Shown: positions 1-7,355, numbered from the stretch's first letter. The stretch: DNA of 56,232 bases from Bacteroidales bacterium (GCA_017460915.1 JAFUAA010000041.1:1-56232); one strand, 5' to 3'. The notes: generated from the letters alone by a model not told the origin. Translations and numbers: made by a program.

Positions 1-211
1 CAATCATCGAACGGGCCTTGTTGTCGCCTCCACCGTGGTCCTTGATGAACCATTTCCCGCCTTTTTGAAAGATGCTGGCCGAGGGATGGTCATCGTCGTC
101 GCGCACCTTCACTAGGTTGGACGATTTGCCCGGGTCGAAGTCGGGGAAGTAGAACTTGAAGAGGTCGGCGCCGCCGTTGGTGGCTTCATATAGTTTGTCG
201 GTGTTGATCAT
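1..211 (-). CDS. Phage-type DNA primase, N-terminal part (runs off window)
   Basis: The frame is open from an ATG at 211 to the window edge, giving 70 residues of an N-terminus. It resembles the start of toprim/CHC2-like primases of Bacteroidales phages and integrative elements: an early TNGG motif, a YFPDFDPG-like stretch, then DDDDHPSASIF and WFIKDHGGG, which fits the zinc-binding/primase fold that reads DNA templates for primer synthesis. It is the last visible gene of a leftward operon of small phage genes and overlaps the preceding 46-codon frame. The catalytic toprim part lies outside the window, so helicase fusion cannot be judged. The assignment is from motif memory and gene context. 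Confidence 0.6.
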   Translation of the reverse strand, partial: MINTDKLYEATNGGADLFKFYFPDFDPGKSSNLVKVRDDDDHPSASIFQKGGKWFIKDHGGGDNKARSMI

Positions 212-326
212 TGTGTCGTGGTTTATAGTGTTCAAAGAATTTGCGAACTTCCTCCTTGAAGGCTTCGCATTTCCAGCGGTATTGCTGTTGTTGTTCGTAG
301 AATATGGCGCGTTCCTCGTCGGTCAC
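186..326 (-). CDS. Small prophage protein, GTG start, 46 aa
   Basis: A 46-residue frame starts with GTG at 326, overlapping the TGA of the upstream 35-aa gene (GTGA), and its 3' end overlaps the primase start by 26 bp. The product is charged and helix-prone (EERAIFYEQQQQYRW, then KEEVRKFFEHYKP). No function is recognised. The stop/start coupling seen throughout this operon is the main reason to believe it; the non-ATG start lowers confidence. Confidence 0.45.
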   Translation of the reverse strand: MTDEERAIFYEQQQQYRWKCEAFKEEVRKFFEHYKPRHNDQHRQTI

Positions 327-430
327 GGCTTTTCTTCTCTATCCAATTCGGCAATGAGGGAGTCGGCATATTTTACAGCCATAATAGCCATAGTTTCTTC
401 GAATTTCATTAGTTCTTTCAAGTTCGCCAT
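323..430 (-). CDS. Small prophage protein, 35 aa, helical
   Basis: An ATG at 430 opens a 35-codon frame whose product ends in VKYADSLIAELDREEKP. Short helical proteins ending in an ADxLIAEL-like segment are common in early operons of Bacteroidales prophages. It lies almost entirely inside the 3' part of the 98-aa gene in another frame, and its stop is coupled to the next GTG start. Either both genes are real and overlap by about 92 bp, or the 98-aa gene has a spurious tail. Function unknown. Confidence 0.5.
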   Translation of the reverse strand: MANLKELMKFEETMAIMAVKYADSLIAELDREEKP

Positions 431-635
431 TTAGCCATTCGGGAACGTTTTCGTCCAGCACAAAACGCTCGTAGTAAAGTTTTCCCAGCAAGGCTTCAGG
501 TACTTCTTTCCACCATCCGAATTTAAAGCCCCCTTTTTCGATTGTCATGTCGTAGCCCAAAGCACGGACAGCCTTTGCGATGGTGGCGAGGTTGCTCTTG
601 GTGGATAGTCTGTATTTGAATTTGTATTTTCTCAT
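339..635 (-). CDS. Hypothetical prophage protein, 98 aa
   Basis: This frame starts at 635 after a good Shine-Dalgarno (AAGGAG) placed just behind the stop of the ASCH-domain gene. The first ~70 residues are basic and aromatic with no recognised domain. The last ~30 residues (RRNYGYYGCKICRLPHC) overlap the 35-aa gene in a different frame and look less protein-like, so the C-terminus may be the result of a frameshift. It belongs to the same leftward early operon. Function unknown. Confidence 0.5.
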   Translation of the reverse strand: MRKYKFKYRLSTKSNLATIAKAVRALGYDMTIEKGGFKFGWWKEVPEALLGKLYYERFVLDENVPEWLNGELERTNEIRRNYGYYGCKICRLPHCRIG

Positions 636-650
636 TGTTTGTTTCTCCTT

Positions 651-1205
651 TCAGAATTGAATTTTCCAAATGCGTTGCTTGCCAGGAATAAACTTCAAGG
701 GATTGTCAAGCCTAATGGGGTCGTTCACCGGCCATTCATACATCTTGTATGGAGCTCCGTACTTGATTCCGTCGAATGGGCCTTGGCTTTCGCCAAACAC
801 AACCGAGCCGAGAATCATTTGAGAAAGATCCTTGGCCATGGCTTCATCCCTACATTGGTAGAAAGGCTCTTCATCTGAATAGTGCTTGTCCCAGTTATAG
901 TGAAGGTTTTTCCCTGCGTGGATGAAGATCCTTTGGCCGACATATTGCTGCGGCAGCTTCCAGTTGCGGTATTCGATTTTCTTCACGCCTTTGACCAGCA
1001 TCAGCGCGTAAGGCTGATGCACGCTCAGGACGGGGAACTCCAATCCCTTGACGCAATGGATTACGTTTTTATCATCCTTGATTTCGGGGTTCTTGCAATG
1101 GGAACAAATATCCTCATCGGGCGTTGGCCACCAGCAGAAGCCATATTTATAGCTTAAGCATGGGTTTTTCCATGTGCAGCCACACACTTTGCAAACGCCT
1201 TTCAT
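651..1205 (-). CDS. ASCH/PUA-fold domain protein with N-terminal cysteine cluster
   Basis: 184 residues. The N-terminal ~40 residues hold a cysteine cluster (C-x2-C-x5-C, then CSHC) that could bind zinc. From about residue 58 the sequence has the hallmarks of an ASCH domain: LSVHQPYALMLVKGVKKIEYR, then QRIFIHAGK. ASCH is a PUA-related RNA-binding or nucleotide-processing fold often found in phages. The start codon overlaps the preceding stop as ATGA. In phages such proteins may act on modified nucleosides or RNA, but the target cannot be inferred here. Confidence 0.7.
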   Translation of the reverse strand: MKGVCKVCGCTWKNPCLSYKYGFCWWPTPDEDICSHCKNPEIKDDKNVIHCVKGLEFPVLSVHQPYALMLVKGVKKIEYRNWKLPQQYVGQRIFIHAGKNLHYNWDKHYSDEEPFYQCRDEAMAKDLSQMILGSVVFGESQGPFDGIKYGAPYKMYEWPVNDPIRLDNPLKFIPGKQRIWKIQF

Positions 1206-1660
1206 TGGTCGCCTCCTTCCTTGACTTTGAAGTTGTCGGCCATGTCATTCAGCCCCATCAGGCGCATGGCGTGTTGGAGTTCGTGGACATACTGGGCCTT
1301 GATTGACACCACGGCTTCGGGACCGCGCTGGATGCGGAACCGCCAGCGGTTGCCCTCCTTGTAGGCTTGAAGTTCACAAAGGCACTCTGGGTCTTCGTGA
1401 AGCCATGTTTCCACGCCGTCAAGGTCGGTATGGCAACTGAATCCGATGGCGCGATATGTTTCCGGTGCAATAGGCATTGGTTCCACCAGTGCCAGTTCAT
1501 TTTTGCCGATGTGTCGTGTCCCGTTGTCGGAGCATTTCTCAAAGGCATCCTCTCCAAGTGTCATGGGGATGAACGCCGAGCATGAGCAAAGGTCTATGAC
1601 CTTCCACGGCTTGCATCGGTAAAGCACCAAGTCATGGATCATAAAGTCGGTGAGTTTCAT
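1202..1660 (-). CDS. Prophage protein with C-terminal 'HELQHAMRL' motif (paralogue A)
   Basis: The ATG at 1660 is chosen over the upstream one at 1705 because it is preceded by AAGGAGG and overlaps the previous stop (ATGA). The 152-aa product has a segment ALVEPMPIAPETYRAIGF and ends in YVHELQHAMRLMGLNDMADNF. The same two elements appear in the 136-aa protein encoded at 1923-2333, so the two are paralogues in one operon. This family is familiar from Bacteroidales phages, where its role is unknown. Confidence 0.65.
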   Translation of the reverse strand: MKLTDFMIHDLVLYRCKPWKVIDLCSCSAFIPMTLGEDAFEKCSDNGTRHIGKNELALVEPMPIAPETYRAIGFSCHTDLDGVETWLHEDPECLCELQAYKEGNRWRFRIQRGPEAVVSIKAQYVHELQHAMRLMGLNDMADNFKVKEGGDQ

Positions 1661-1926
1661 TGCGCACCTCCTTCCTCTTTCAAAGGCTTGCCGCAATAAG
1701 GACAAAATCCGGGGAGCATATTCACATCGAATTTCCGAATGGATTTACCAATTCTAACACGCCCAACGGTAGGGTTTTTAAGAATTAGGGATGTTGTTCC
1801 ATTATCATTAAAAACAAGCGTCTTGTTTTGGAACTCTACAGGCTCAATCACTTCACCGTTGGGAAACTTTTCCATCATCTTCTCGGTAAGCAAGCCTTCC
1901 ACTCTTTTGATGCAATCGCAACTCAT
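1657..1926 (-). CDS. Small prophage protein with C-terminal CxxC zinc knuckle
   Basis: 89 residues. The C-terminal GFCPYCGKPL is a rubredoxin-like knuckle, and the N-terminus carries CDC, so a single zinc site is plausible. The middle (VEFQNKTLVFNDNGTTSLIL) looks like a small beta domain. Both ends are ATGA-coupled to neighbours, and the last codons (EEGGAQ) are the Shine-Dalgarno of the next gene. Function unknown. Confidence 0.6.
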   Translation of the reverse strand: MSCDCIKRVEGLLTEKMMEKFPNGEVIEPVEFQNKTLVFNDNGTTSLILKNPTVGRVRIGKSIRKFDVNMLPGFCPYCGKPLKEEGGAQ

Positions 1927-2333
1927 TGGGCACCTCCTTTCGTGATGACGAAGTTGTCAGCCATTTCGTTGAGACCTGCCACACGGAGCAGGTGCTGCAT
2001 CTCATGCACATAGTGGACTTCGCATTTTAGCTGGTAGGCGTATTGGCGATTAACCATTCTTTTCAAATCGAACCAGTTTTGGTCTAAGCGATATTCGATT
2101 GTGGAGTGGTTGTCGAAGTCATAGAGGTTGATATAAATCCTTCTCACGTTACCGTATCCGCGGAAATTGTTGGCTTCGATGATTTCTGCGGTGATTGGAA
2201 TGGGGTTAAATCTGTCGAAGAAATTGTCAGAAGCTGCAAAATCGGCTTGCTCCATTTGGTGCATCTCAGTTTCGTTGGTGTCCGGGTCTTGGAACATGAC
2301 CCAATCGCCAATCATAACTTCGTTGTTTCTCAT
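1923..2333 (-). CDS. Prophage protein with C-terminal 'HEMQHLLRV' motif (paralogue B)
   Basis: 136 residues, paralogous to the product at 1202-1660: both have a NPIPIT/EPMPIAPE segment followed by aromatic beta strands and end in Y-VHE-QH-LR--GLNEMADNF. The N-terminus (NNEVMIGDWVMF) resembles a small beta-barrel. The start is ATGA-coupled to the upstream gene and preceded by AAAGGAGG. Function unknown; duplication within one operon suggests variants of one role. Confidence 0.65.
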   Translation of the reverse strand: MRNNEVMIGDWVMFQDPDTNETEMHQMEQADFAASDNFFDRFNPIPITAEIIEANNFRGYGNVRRIYINLYDFDNHSTIEYRLDQNWFDLKRMVNRQYAYQLKCEVHYVHEMQHLLRVAGLNEMADNFVITKGGAQ

Positions 2334-2512
2334 CGCACACCTCCTTTCTCAAGCAAGGCAAATTTGCTATGCTTGTTGCAGGTTGGTAGTGCAATGTAGT
2401 CCGGAATTGGATTGCCAGTCTTGCGGCAATAGGTCGACAGAAGGCCGCTTCTTCCGATGAAGAAGCCGCTATCATCGCAGTTGTCGCATGTGAGTTTTGT
2501 TGTTGTTGCCAT
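2330..2512 (-). CDS. Small zinc-ribbon prophage protein, 60 aa
   Basis: 60 residues with LTCDNCDDSGF near the N-terminus and further cysteines at YCRK and PTCNKH, giving a likely C4 zinc site. The fold resembles small DnaJ-type or phage zinc fingers. It precedes the paralogue-B gene and overlaps its start by ATGA; its final KGGVR codons contain that gene's Shine-Dalgarno. Function unknown. Confidence 0.55.
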   Translation of the reverse strand: MATTTKLTCDNCDDSGFFIGRSGLLSTYCRKTGNPIPDYIALPTCNKHSKFALLEKGGVR

Positions 2513-2545
2513 GTTGTTGTTGATTTTGAGTTAGTGAATGATTGG

Positions 2546-2758
2546 TTAGGATTCCTCGACGATTTCTACCTCAAAGTTGTCTTTGATGTAGGAAAAAAGG
2601 GCTTCACGATTGAGACCTTTCGGGTTGCGTGTTTCCAGCATCCAAGACCTTACGGTTTCGATGGAGTTTTGGCATTTCTCCGAAACCTCGAGGAGAATCC
2701 TGTTCTTACGACCAGTGCTGCAATCGTCCCAAAATTCCCTTAATTTCATCTTTTTCAT
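2546..2758 (-). CDS. Cro-like small helix-turn-helix protein, first gene of the early operon
   Basis: The ATG at 2758 (MKKMKLREFW) is preferred; the upstream in-frame ATG at 2824 would translate the low-complexity promoter region. The 70-residue product is helical, with NRILLEVSEKCQNSIETVRSWML reading as a tri-helical DNA-binding unit, then a stretch like NREALFSYIKDNF. Placed first in the leftward operon and divergent from the CI-like repressor gene at 2896, it is best explained as the Cro-type partner. This is inference from position and fold pattern. Confidence 0.5.
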   Translation of the reverse strand: MKKMKLREFWDDCSTGRKNRILLEVSEKCQNSIETVRSWMLETRNPKGLNREALFSYIKDNFEVEIVEES

Positions 2759-2773
2759 TGCTGTAATTATTTT

Positions 2774-2850
2774 AATTTGTATTTTCGTTTGTATTTTCAT
2801 TTGCAAAAATAGAGAATTTCTCAATACACAACATCAAAAGTTGAGATTTT
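2774..2850. promoter_or_regulatory. Divergent lysogeny-control promoter/operator region
   Basis: The AT-rich gap between the Cro-like and CI-like genes holds a leftward -7 box (TATTTTTG on the minus strand, 2804-2811), an 11-bp palindrome GAGAATTTCTC (2812-2822) directly behind it, and two copies of TTTGTATTTTC in a 12-bp direct repeat (about 2777-2800). These are candidate operators for the flanking regulators. Confidence 0.4.
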
Positions 2851-2895
2851 TTCAATTCAACTTGTAATTTAGAAACAATACAAACAAAATAAACG

Positions 2896-3258
2896 ATGGA
2901 AAATATTGTAAAAGAACGACTTCTGCAATTTATCAACTCAATTGGAAGTACACAAAAAGCATTCGAAAAAACAATCAATGCTAGCCAAGGTTACATCAAT
3001 AATATCTCAAAAAGCATAGGTTTTGAGAAATTAAACGCCATAAAATTGAATTATTCTCAATTAAATATTGAATGGCTCTTAACTGGTGCTGGTGAAATGC
3101 TGGGCGGAAAAAGGATTGGAGATTCTGGCGAGGCCGATAAAGACAAATATATCATCACCCTTGAAAAATACAATGAAAGGCTGGAACATGATATTAAATC
3201 ACTCGAAAAGCGTCTCGCCCAATATGAGGGCAAAGATCCTATTCAAAAAGTTGGGTAA
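2896..3258 (+). CDS. CI-like phage repressor (HTH)
   Basis: 120 residues. The N-terminal ~60 residues form an HTH domain (KERLLQFINSIGSTQKAFEK, then a second helix pair), followed by LNIEWLLTGAGEMLGG, a signature of Bacteroidales prophage repressors. The C-terminus is a coiled coil (LEKYNERLEHDIKSLEKRL), probably for dimerisation. There is no LexA/S24 peptidase domain, so induction would need something other than RecA-stimulated self-cleavage. It is transcribed away from the early operon across a shared control region. Confidence 0.75.
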   Translation: MENIVKERLLQFINSIGSTQKAFEKTINASQGYINNISKSIGFEKLNAIKLNYSQLNIEWLLTGAGEMLGGKRIGDSGEADKDKYIITLEKYNERLEHDIKSLEKRLAQYEGKDPIQKVG

Positions 3259-3279
3259 TTATCAAAGGAGGGAAATACT

Positions 3280-3408
3280 ATGAATAACATTGATTTTGTA
3301 GCCCTTGACTTTGAGACGGCCATCAAGTTCCAGAACCGCGCCATCCATCCTATCGCACCCGCGCATGTCGCGCCCATAGCGGATGCGAAACCTATTCTAT
3401 CTTCTTGA
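3280..3408 (+). pseudogene. Remnant of DnaQ-type 3'-5' exonuclease gene
   Basis: Behind a strong AAAGGAGG at about 3266, an ATG at 3280 opens with NNIDFVALDFETA, the Exo I motif of the DnaQ/epsilon exonuclease fold (catalytic D and E of DFE). Homology ends after about 20 residues and the frame stops at codon 43. The rest of the enzyme is missing, so this is a 5' remnant. It marks a deletion or recombination boundary at the right edge of the prophage-like region. Confidence 0.5.
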
Positions 3409-3563
3409 AAGGGAATGAGAAAGCCGCGCCAGAATCGTGCCAATAACAAGTCAAAAACGAGTCAAACAACAAATACTAACCCTTAAAAAATGCCTGCACA
3501 ACGCAGTAATAAAGAAGCCGTTACGAGATTTGACGATAGTTCAATTCTCATTCCCGCTACTTC

Positions 3564-3590
3564 AAAGCAAGGTGACAGCCTTGCTTTTTC
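3564..3590 (+). terminator. Rho-independent terminator
   Basis: AAAGCAAGG and CCTTGCTTT form a perfect 9-bp stem with a 6-nt loop, followed by a short T run. It ends transcription leaving the prophage-remnant side before the lipoprotein gene. No gene is recognised in 3409-3563. Confidence 0.65.
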
Positions 3591-3683
3591 TGTTTTATGG
3601 AACAAAATTCCCGATTTTTCCTTGCGGATCATTTTTTCTTCGTACATTTGTCGGACAAAAACGCCATTCTAAACAACCGAATT

Positions 3684-4259
3684 ATGAAAAGATTTTGGTA
3701 TGCAGCAACCCTTTCAATAGCATTGCTCTTCGTGGGCTATTCCTGTGGCAACAAAGCTGCTGACAAATCATCCTCGACCCCAACCGAGATCAAGCAAACG
3801 GACGATTTCGCCTCACTCCCTGCAGACATGGAAACCGACACCCTTGACGATGAGGATGACGGCGCCCCCAACATCAAAGCCGCTTCGGTAGACCACATGA
3901 AGATGGTCATCGACAGCCGCGGGAACGTGGAAGGGCGTTATGTTCGCACCAATCAAACCTCATACACCGTTGCGGTGCAAGACGACATGGAAGTCCCGAA
4001 AATCGGGCATAAGATTGTGACTTACAGCGCAAAGAACGGCCAAGGCATCGTCTACACCCAAAGGACACACGTCAATGTCAGAAAAGAGCCCAACATGGAA
4101 TCCATCGTAATCACACAGATTTCCACCGAGAAAGGCGAAATGCCCGAGACCTATCCTTGCTTAGGCAAGACCAGGGGCTGGTACAAAATCAAAGTGAAAA
4201 ATGCCGTGGGCTATGTGCGCCACGACCTCGTGATTTGGGACGGCATGGACACTTTCTGA
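3684..4259 (+). CDS. SH3-domain lipoprotein
   Basis: 191 residues from the ATG at 3684, which begins a lipoprotein signal (MKRFWYAAT...LLFVGYSC, with Cys about residue 20). A low-complexity acidic linker (PADMETDTLDDEDDG) follows. The C-terminal half has a bacterial SH3 domain (THVNVRKEPN...GWYKIKV...GYVRHDLV). Such proteins sit in the outer membrane or periplasm and bind peptidoglycan or partner proteins. An upstream in-frame ATG at 3597 would place residues before the signal and is rejected. Convergent with atoE, 2 bp apart. Confidence 0.75.
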   Translation: MKRFWYAATLSIALLFVGYSCGNKAADKSSSTPTEIKQTDDFASLPADMETDTLDDEDDGAPNIKAASVDHMKMVIDSRGNVEGRYVRTNQTSYTVAVQDDMEVPKIGHKIVTYSAKNGQGIVYTQRTHVNVRKEPNMESIVITQISTEKGEMPETYPCLGKTRGWYKIKVKNAVGYVRHDLVIWDGMDTF

Positions 4260-4261
4260 GC

Positions 4262-5611
4262 CTAAGCCCAAAACAACAAACCGCAGCAGATTATCAATCC
4301 CGTGACAAACAAATCAATGATGCAGAAGCCCATGATGTCTTTTGCGTTCAGTTTGGCTATGGCCAATGCAGGCAAAGCCCAGAAAGGCTGAATCAGGTTG
4401 GTCCAAGCATCGCCCCAAGAAATGGCCATACCCGTCAAGCCTGGAGCCACGCCCAAGGCGGCACCCGCCGTGAACATAATCGGGGCCTGGATGGCCCAAT
4501 GACCACCACCCGACGGCACAAACATGTTGAGAATGGCGGCACAGAAGAAAGTAAACAAAGGATAAGTCTTTGGCGTTGAGATGGCTACGCAGGCATTACT
4601 TACCACCTCGCCCAAACAGATGCCCGATTCTCCTACGCCCGTAATGATGCCCATGATGCCCGCATAGAACGGAAATTGCAGCAAGATGCCAGCCGCACCG
4701 CCCACCGACTTGCCAAACGCCTTGACGTAAGCCAAGGGCGTGCCGTGCAAGATGATGCCCAAAAACAGGAACAGCATAATGACTGAGCCCAAATCGAACG
4801 TGCCACCCTTGAAGAACAACTTGATGACCAAATAGGAAAGCCCCAACAAGGCAATAATCCACGAAAGGACATGGCTGTTTTCCAACTTCTCGGCAGGCGT
4901 GGTGGCTTTCGGAAGCGGCGTGGGTTCCTCTTCAAACAGCAGCGAGGGTTCAATCGCAACCACTTGATTTCCTTTTGGATGCATCACTGCATTGACCACC
5001 ACGATGGACACGATGACCGCCGCCACCATGATAAGGTTTTGCGGAGCCAAAATCGTCTGCCCAATGGGCACGGGCTGCGTCAGTGCACCTTGCGTCACGG
5101 TTTCGAGATTGCTTCCAGGCGTGGCCATCGTCAGCGGGATGGAGCCCGAGAGGCCTGCGTGCCACACCACGAAGCCGCTATAGGCAGAGGCGATGAGCAA
5201 ACGATAGTCGACGCCTTTCAGCTTCTTCGCTATTTCCTTGGCAAAGATGACGCCCACGATAAGGCCGAAGCCCCAGTTGAGCCAACAAGCCAACGCCGAA
5301 ATGCCCGTCACCAAAGCGATGGCACCAGCAGGTGTTTTGGGTTTGGCCGCCAAAGCACTGATGCCTCTTTTGATGGATGGCGCTGCCGCCAAAGCCGAAC
5401 CGCTCACCAGCACCAAGGCCATCTGCATGGCAAACGCCAGCAACGACCAAACGCCGTTGCCCCAATGCTCAACCACCTCGATGGGCGACTGATGGCAAAT
5501 CGGCATGGCGATGACGAAGGCCAACAAAGTAAGGATAACGGCAAAAATGAAAGGTTCAGGCAAGTATTTCTGAACAAGCTTGACACAGAAATGGATGATT
5601 TTCTGGAACAT
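4262..5611 (-). CDS. atoE: Short-chain fatty acid transporter, AtoE family
   Basis: 449 residues, hydrophobic throughout with roughly 10-12 membrane segments; length matches AtoE. Typical features are the N-terminal LVQKYLPEPFIFAVILTLL, the segment ACWLNWGFGLIVG, the charged loop KEIAKKLKGVDYRLL, and SGGGHWAIQAPI near the C-terminus. The family moves short-chain fatty acids such as butyrate or acetoacetate across the inner membrane. No ato catabolic genes are nearby, so substrate and direction are unknown; in a fermenter export is as likely as uptake. It ends in TAG. Confidence 0.85.
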   Translation of the reverse strand: MFQKIIHFCVKLVQKYLPEPFIFAVILTLLAFVIAMPICHQSPIEVVEHWGNGVWSLLAFAMQMALVLVSGSALAAAPSIKRGISALAAKPKTPAGAIALVTGISALACWLNWGFGLIVGVIFAKEIAKKLKGVDYRLLIASAYSGFVVWHAGLSGSIPLTMATPGSNLETVTQGALTQPVPIGQTILAPQNLIMVAAVIVSIVVVNAVMHPKGNQVVAIEPSLLFEEEPTPLPKATTPAEKLENSHVLSWIIALLGLSYLVIKLFFKGGTFDLGSVIMLFLFLGIILHGTPLAYVKAFGKSVGGAAGILLQFPFYAGIMGIITGVGESGICLGEVVSNACVAISTPKTYPLFTFFCAAILNMFVPSGGGHWAIQAPIMFTAGAALGVAPGLTGMAISWGDAWTNLIQPFWALPALAIAKLNAKDIMGFCIIDLFVTGLIICCGLLFWA

Positions 5612-5652
5612 TTGGGGTTAAAGATTTAATGATTCAAAATTTAAAATTGGTC

Positions 5653-5721
5653 GGGCCTTCGACAGGCTCAGGCACCTTCAACTCTTGCATCAATCAAGGT
5701 CCCTGAGCTTGTCGAAGGGCC
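5653..5721. repeat. Imperfect palindromic repeat with CTTCGACA(A/G)GCTCAGG core
   Basis: Arms 5653-5678 and 5696-5721 are inverted copies matching at 23 of 26 positions, with a 17-nt centre. The core motif is widely dispersed in bacterial genomes. One arm encodes the C-terminus of TruA; the hairpin could also act as a transcript end between truA and atoE. Confidence 0.75.
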
Positions 5722-6455
5722 AGCTTATACTCCACTTCTTCCAAAAACAACGCATGGGCAGGTACCGACGTCCCAGCTTCGCAACGGTCTTTCCGCTCGA
5801 TGACGGCACGGAACTCCTCCTGGCTCATGCGCCCCTTCCCCACTTCCAACAACGTGCCGACGATGGCACGCACCATATTGCGCAAGAAGCGGTCGGCCTT
5901 GATGCGAAACACCAGCAGGCCATCCTGCTCAAACCAACGCGCCTCCATGATTTTGCAGTTATTGGTCTTCACTTGGGTATGGACTTTTGAAAAACTCGTA
6001 AAATCCTCATATTCAAAGAGAAGATTAGCGGTCTCCTGCATTTTCTCCACGTTCAGGTCGCCATAAAGGAAGTAAGCGTCGGCGGTGTGGAACGGATTCT
6101 TCGTCCGCGTGATGTAATAATGATACGTGCGCGAAACGGCATCGAAACGGGCATGAAATTCGGGCGCGACCTGCCAAATCCGAAATATCGCGATATCCAT
6201 GGGCAGAAATGCATTCATCTGATGGACAAGCCTTTGCGTATCCTGGATTTCTTTCTCGAAATCGAAATGAGCGTAGTAGTTTCGCGCATGAACACCAGTG
6301 TCGGTACGGCCACAACCTGTGATTGAGACCGTTTGACCCAGTTTCAGGCTGAGGCATTTCTCAACCGTCTCCTGAACGCTTGGGGCATCAGGCTGAATCT
6401 GATAGCCGTTATAGCGGCTGCCGTTATAGGCCATATGGATGAAATAACGCGGCAT
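5694..6455 (-). CDS. truA: tRNA pseudouridine synthase A
   Basis: 253 residues from the ATG at 6455 (MPRYFIHMAYNGSRYNG). TruA converts uridines 38-40 of the tRNA anticodon arm to pseudouridine. The catalytic aspartate is Asp52 in GRTDTGVHA; DISVF/DIAIF-like and SRTYHYYI motifs and the C-terminal KADRFLRNMVRAIVGTLLEVG are also present. The upstream frame to 6509 covers the promoter and is not coding. The last residues (LRQAQGP) are encoded by a dispersed repeat, so the end is not ancestral. Divergent from aat. Confidence 0.93.
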   Translation of the reverse strand: MPRYFIHMAYNGSRYNGYQIQPDAPSVQETVEKCLSLKLGQTVSITGCGRTDTGVHARNYYAHFDFEKEIQDTQRLVHQMNAFLPMDIAIFRIWQVAPEFHARFDAVSRTYHYYITRTKNPFHTADAYFLYGDLNVEKMQETANLLFEYEDFTSFSKVHTQVKTNNCKIMEARWFEQDGLLVFRIKADRFLRNMVRAIVGTLLEVGKGRMSQEEFRAVIERKDRCEAGTSVPAHALFLEEVEYKLALRQAQGP

Positions 6456-6472
6456 TGTTTTCAATGGAAATG

Positions 6473-6501
6473 CAAAAATAGGGAAAATAGTATTACCTTT
6501 G
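6473..6501. promoter_or_regulatory. Back-to-back -7 boxes of truA and aat
   Basis: TATTTTTG on the minus strand (6473-6480) fits the truA -7 box and TACCTTTG on the plus strand (6494-6501) fits that of aat. The two are 13 bp apart, so the polymerases probably compete. Confidence 0.5.
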
Positions 6502-6519
6502 CGCCACATTTGATTTGAA

Positions 6520-7302
6520 ATGCAACTGCTTTATCAACTGAACGACGACGACTGTTTCTTCCCGCCTGCCGACCGAGCCACGAAAGAAGGATTGTTGGCC
6601 TTTGGTGGCGACCTTTCGCCTCAACGCCTGATTGTGGCTTACGCCAACGGCATCTTCCCGTGGTACAGCGAAGACGAACCTTTGCTGTGGTGGTCGCTCG
6701 ACCCGAGACTAATCATCCGGCCTGGCGAGATGAAAGTCAGCAAATCGTTGAGGCGCACCTTGAAGTCGGGAAAGTTTGAGACAAGAATCGACACGAACTT
6801 TCGCGAGGTGATGCTGCATTGCGCCGATACACCTCGTAAAGACCAAGACGGCACTTGGATTCAGGACGAGATGGTGGAAGCCTACACACATCTTCACGAG
6901 CTCGGCCTTGCCCACTCGTTCGAGTCGTATCTTGAGGGCGAACTGGTCGGAGGGCTGTATGGCGTTTCCATCGGCCAAGTGTTTTTCGGCGAGTCGATGT
7001 TCCACACCGAGACTGATGCCTCCAAGGTAGCTTTTTTCCGTCTACACCAATTTTTGCTGCAACACGATTTCAAGCTCATTGATTGCCAGCAAGAAACAGA
7101 GCACCTGATGAATCTCGGTGCCTTTAGCATCCCTCGCAGCGAGTTCATCCACGAACTCAAGTCGTTAACCCGCGAGGCCTCCATGGTCGGAAATTGGGGC
7201 TCGGGCCAATGGGAGTGGCTCTATCTCAACATCGGGCAGCCCGAGAAATTGAAGTTCAGGTCGTACAACATTGACGAAGATGCGGCCTTGTTTGACGAAT
7301 GA
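6520..7302 (+). CDS. aat: Leucyl/phenylalanyl-tRNA--protein transferase
   Basis: 260 residues covering the whole family: FFPPADRATKEGLLAFGGDLSP at the N-terminus, then GIFPWY and WWSLDPR, and the GNAT-like core with LAHSFESYLEGELVGGLYGVSIG and GESMFH. Aat moves Leu or Phe from tRNA to N-terminal Lys/Arg of proteins, marking them for ClpS-ClpAP degradation. The TAnnTTTG -7 box lies about 19 bp before the ATG, so the leader is short. Confidence 0.93.
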   Translation: MQLLYQLNDDDCFFPPADRATKEGLLAFGGDLSPQRLIVAYANGIFPWYSEDEPLLWWSLDPRLIIRPGEMKVSKSLRRTLKSGKFETRIDTNFREVMLHCADTPRKDQDGTWIQDEMVEAYTHLHELGLAHSFESYLEGELVGGLYGVSIGQVFFGESMFHTETDASKVAFFRLHQFLLQHDFKLIDCQQETEHLMNLGAFSIPRSEFIHELKSLTREASMVGNWGSGQWEWLYLNIGQPEKLKFRSYNIDEDAALFDE

Positions 7303-7324
7303 ACAACAATTTTCCACTTTTTTC

Positions 7325-7355
7325 TTTGGCAATCGCCAAAATATTCCTAATTTTG
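7325..7355 (+). promoter_or_regulatory. Promoter of the arginine deiminase gene
   Basis: TTTG (7325-7328), a 19-bp spacer and TAATTTTG (7348-7355) match the Bacteroidota -33/-7 consensus. The leader to the ATG at 7415 is about 50 nt. Confidence 0.6.

Noticed and set aside
3437-3763. 108-codon open frame overlapping the SH3 lipoprotein start
   Set aside because: It runs through a terminator hairpin and lacks any recognisable feature.
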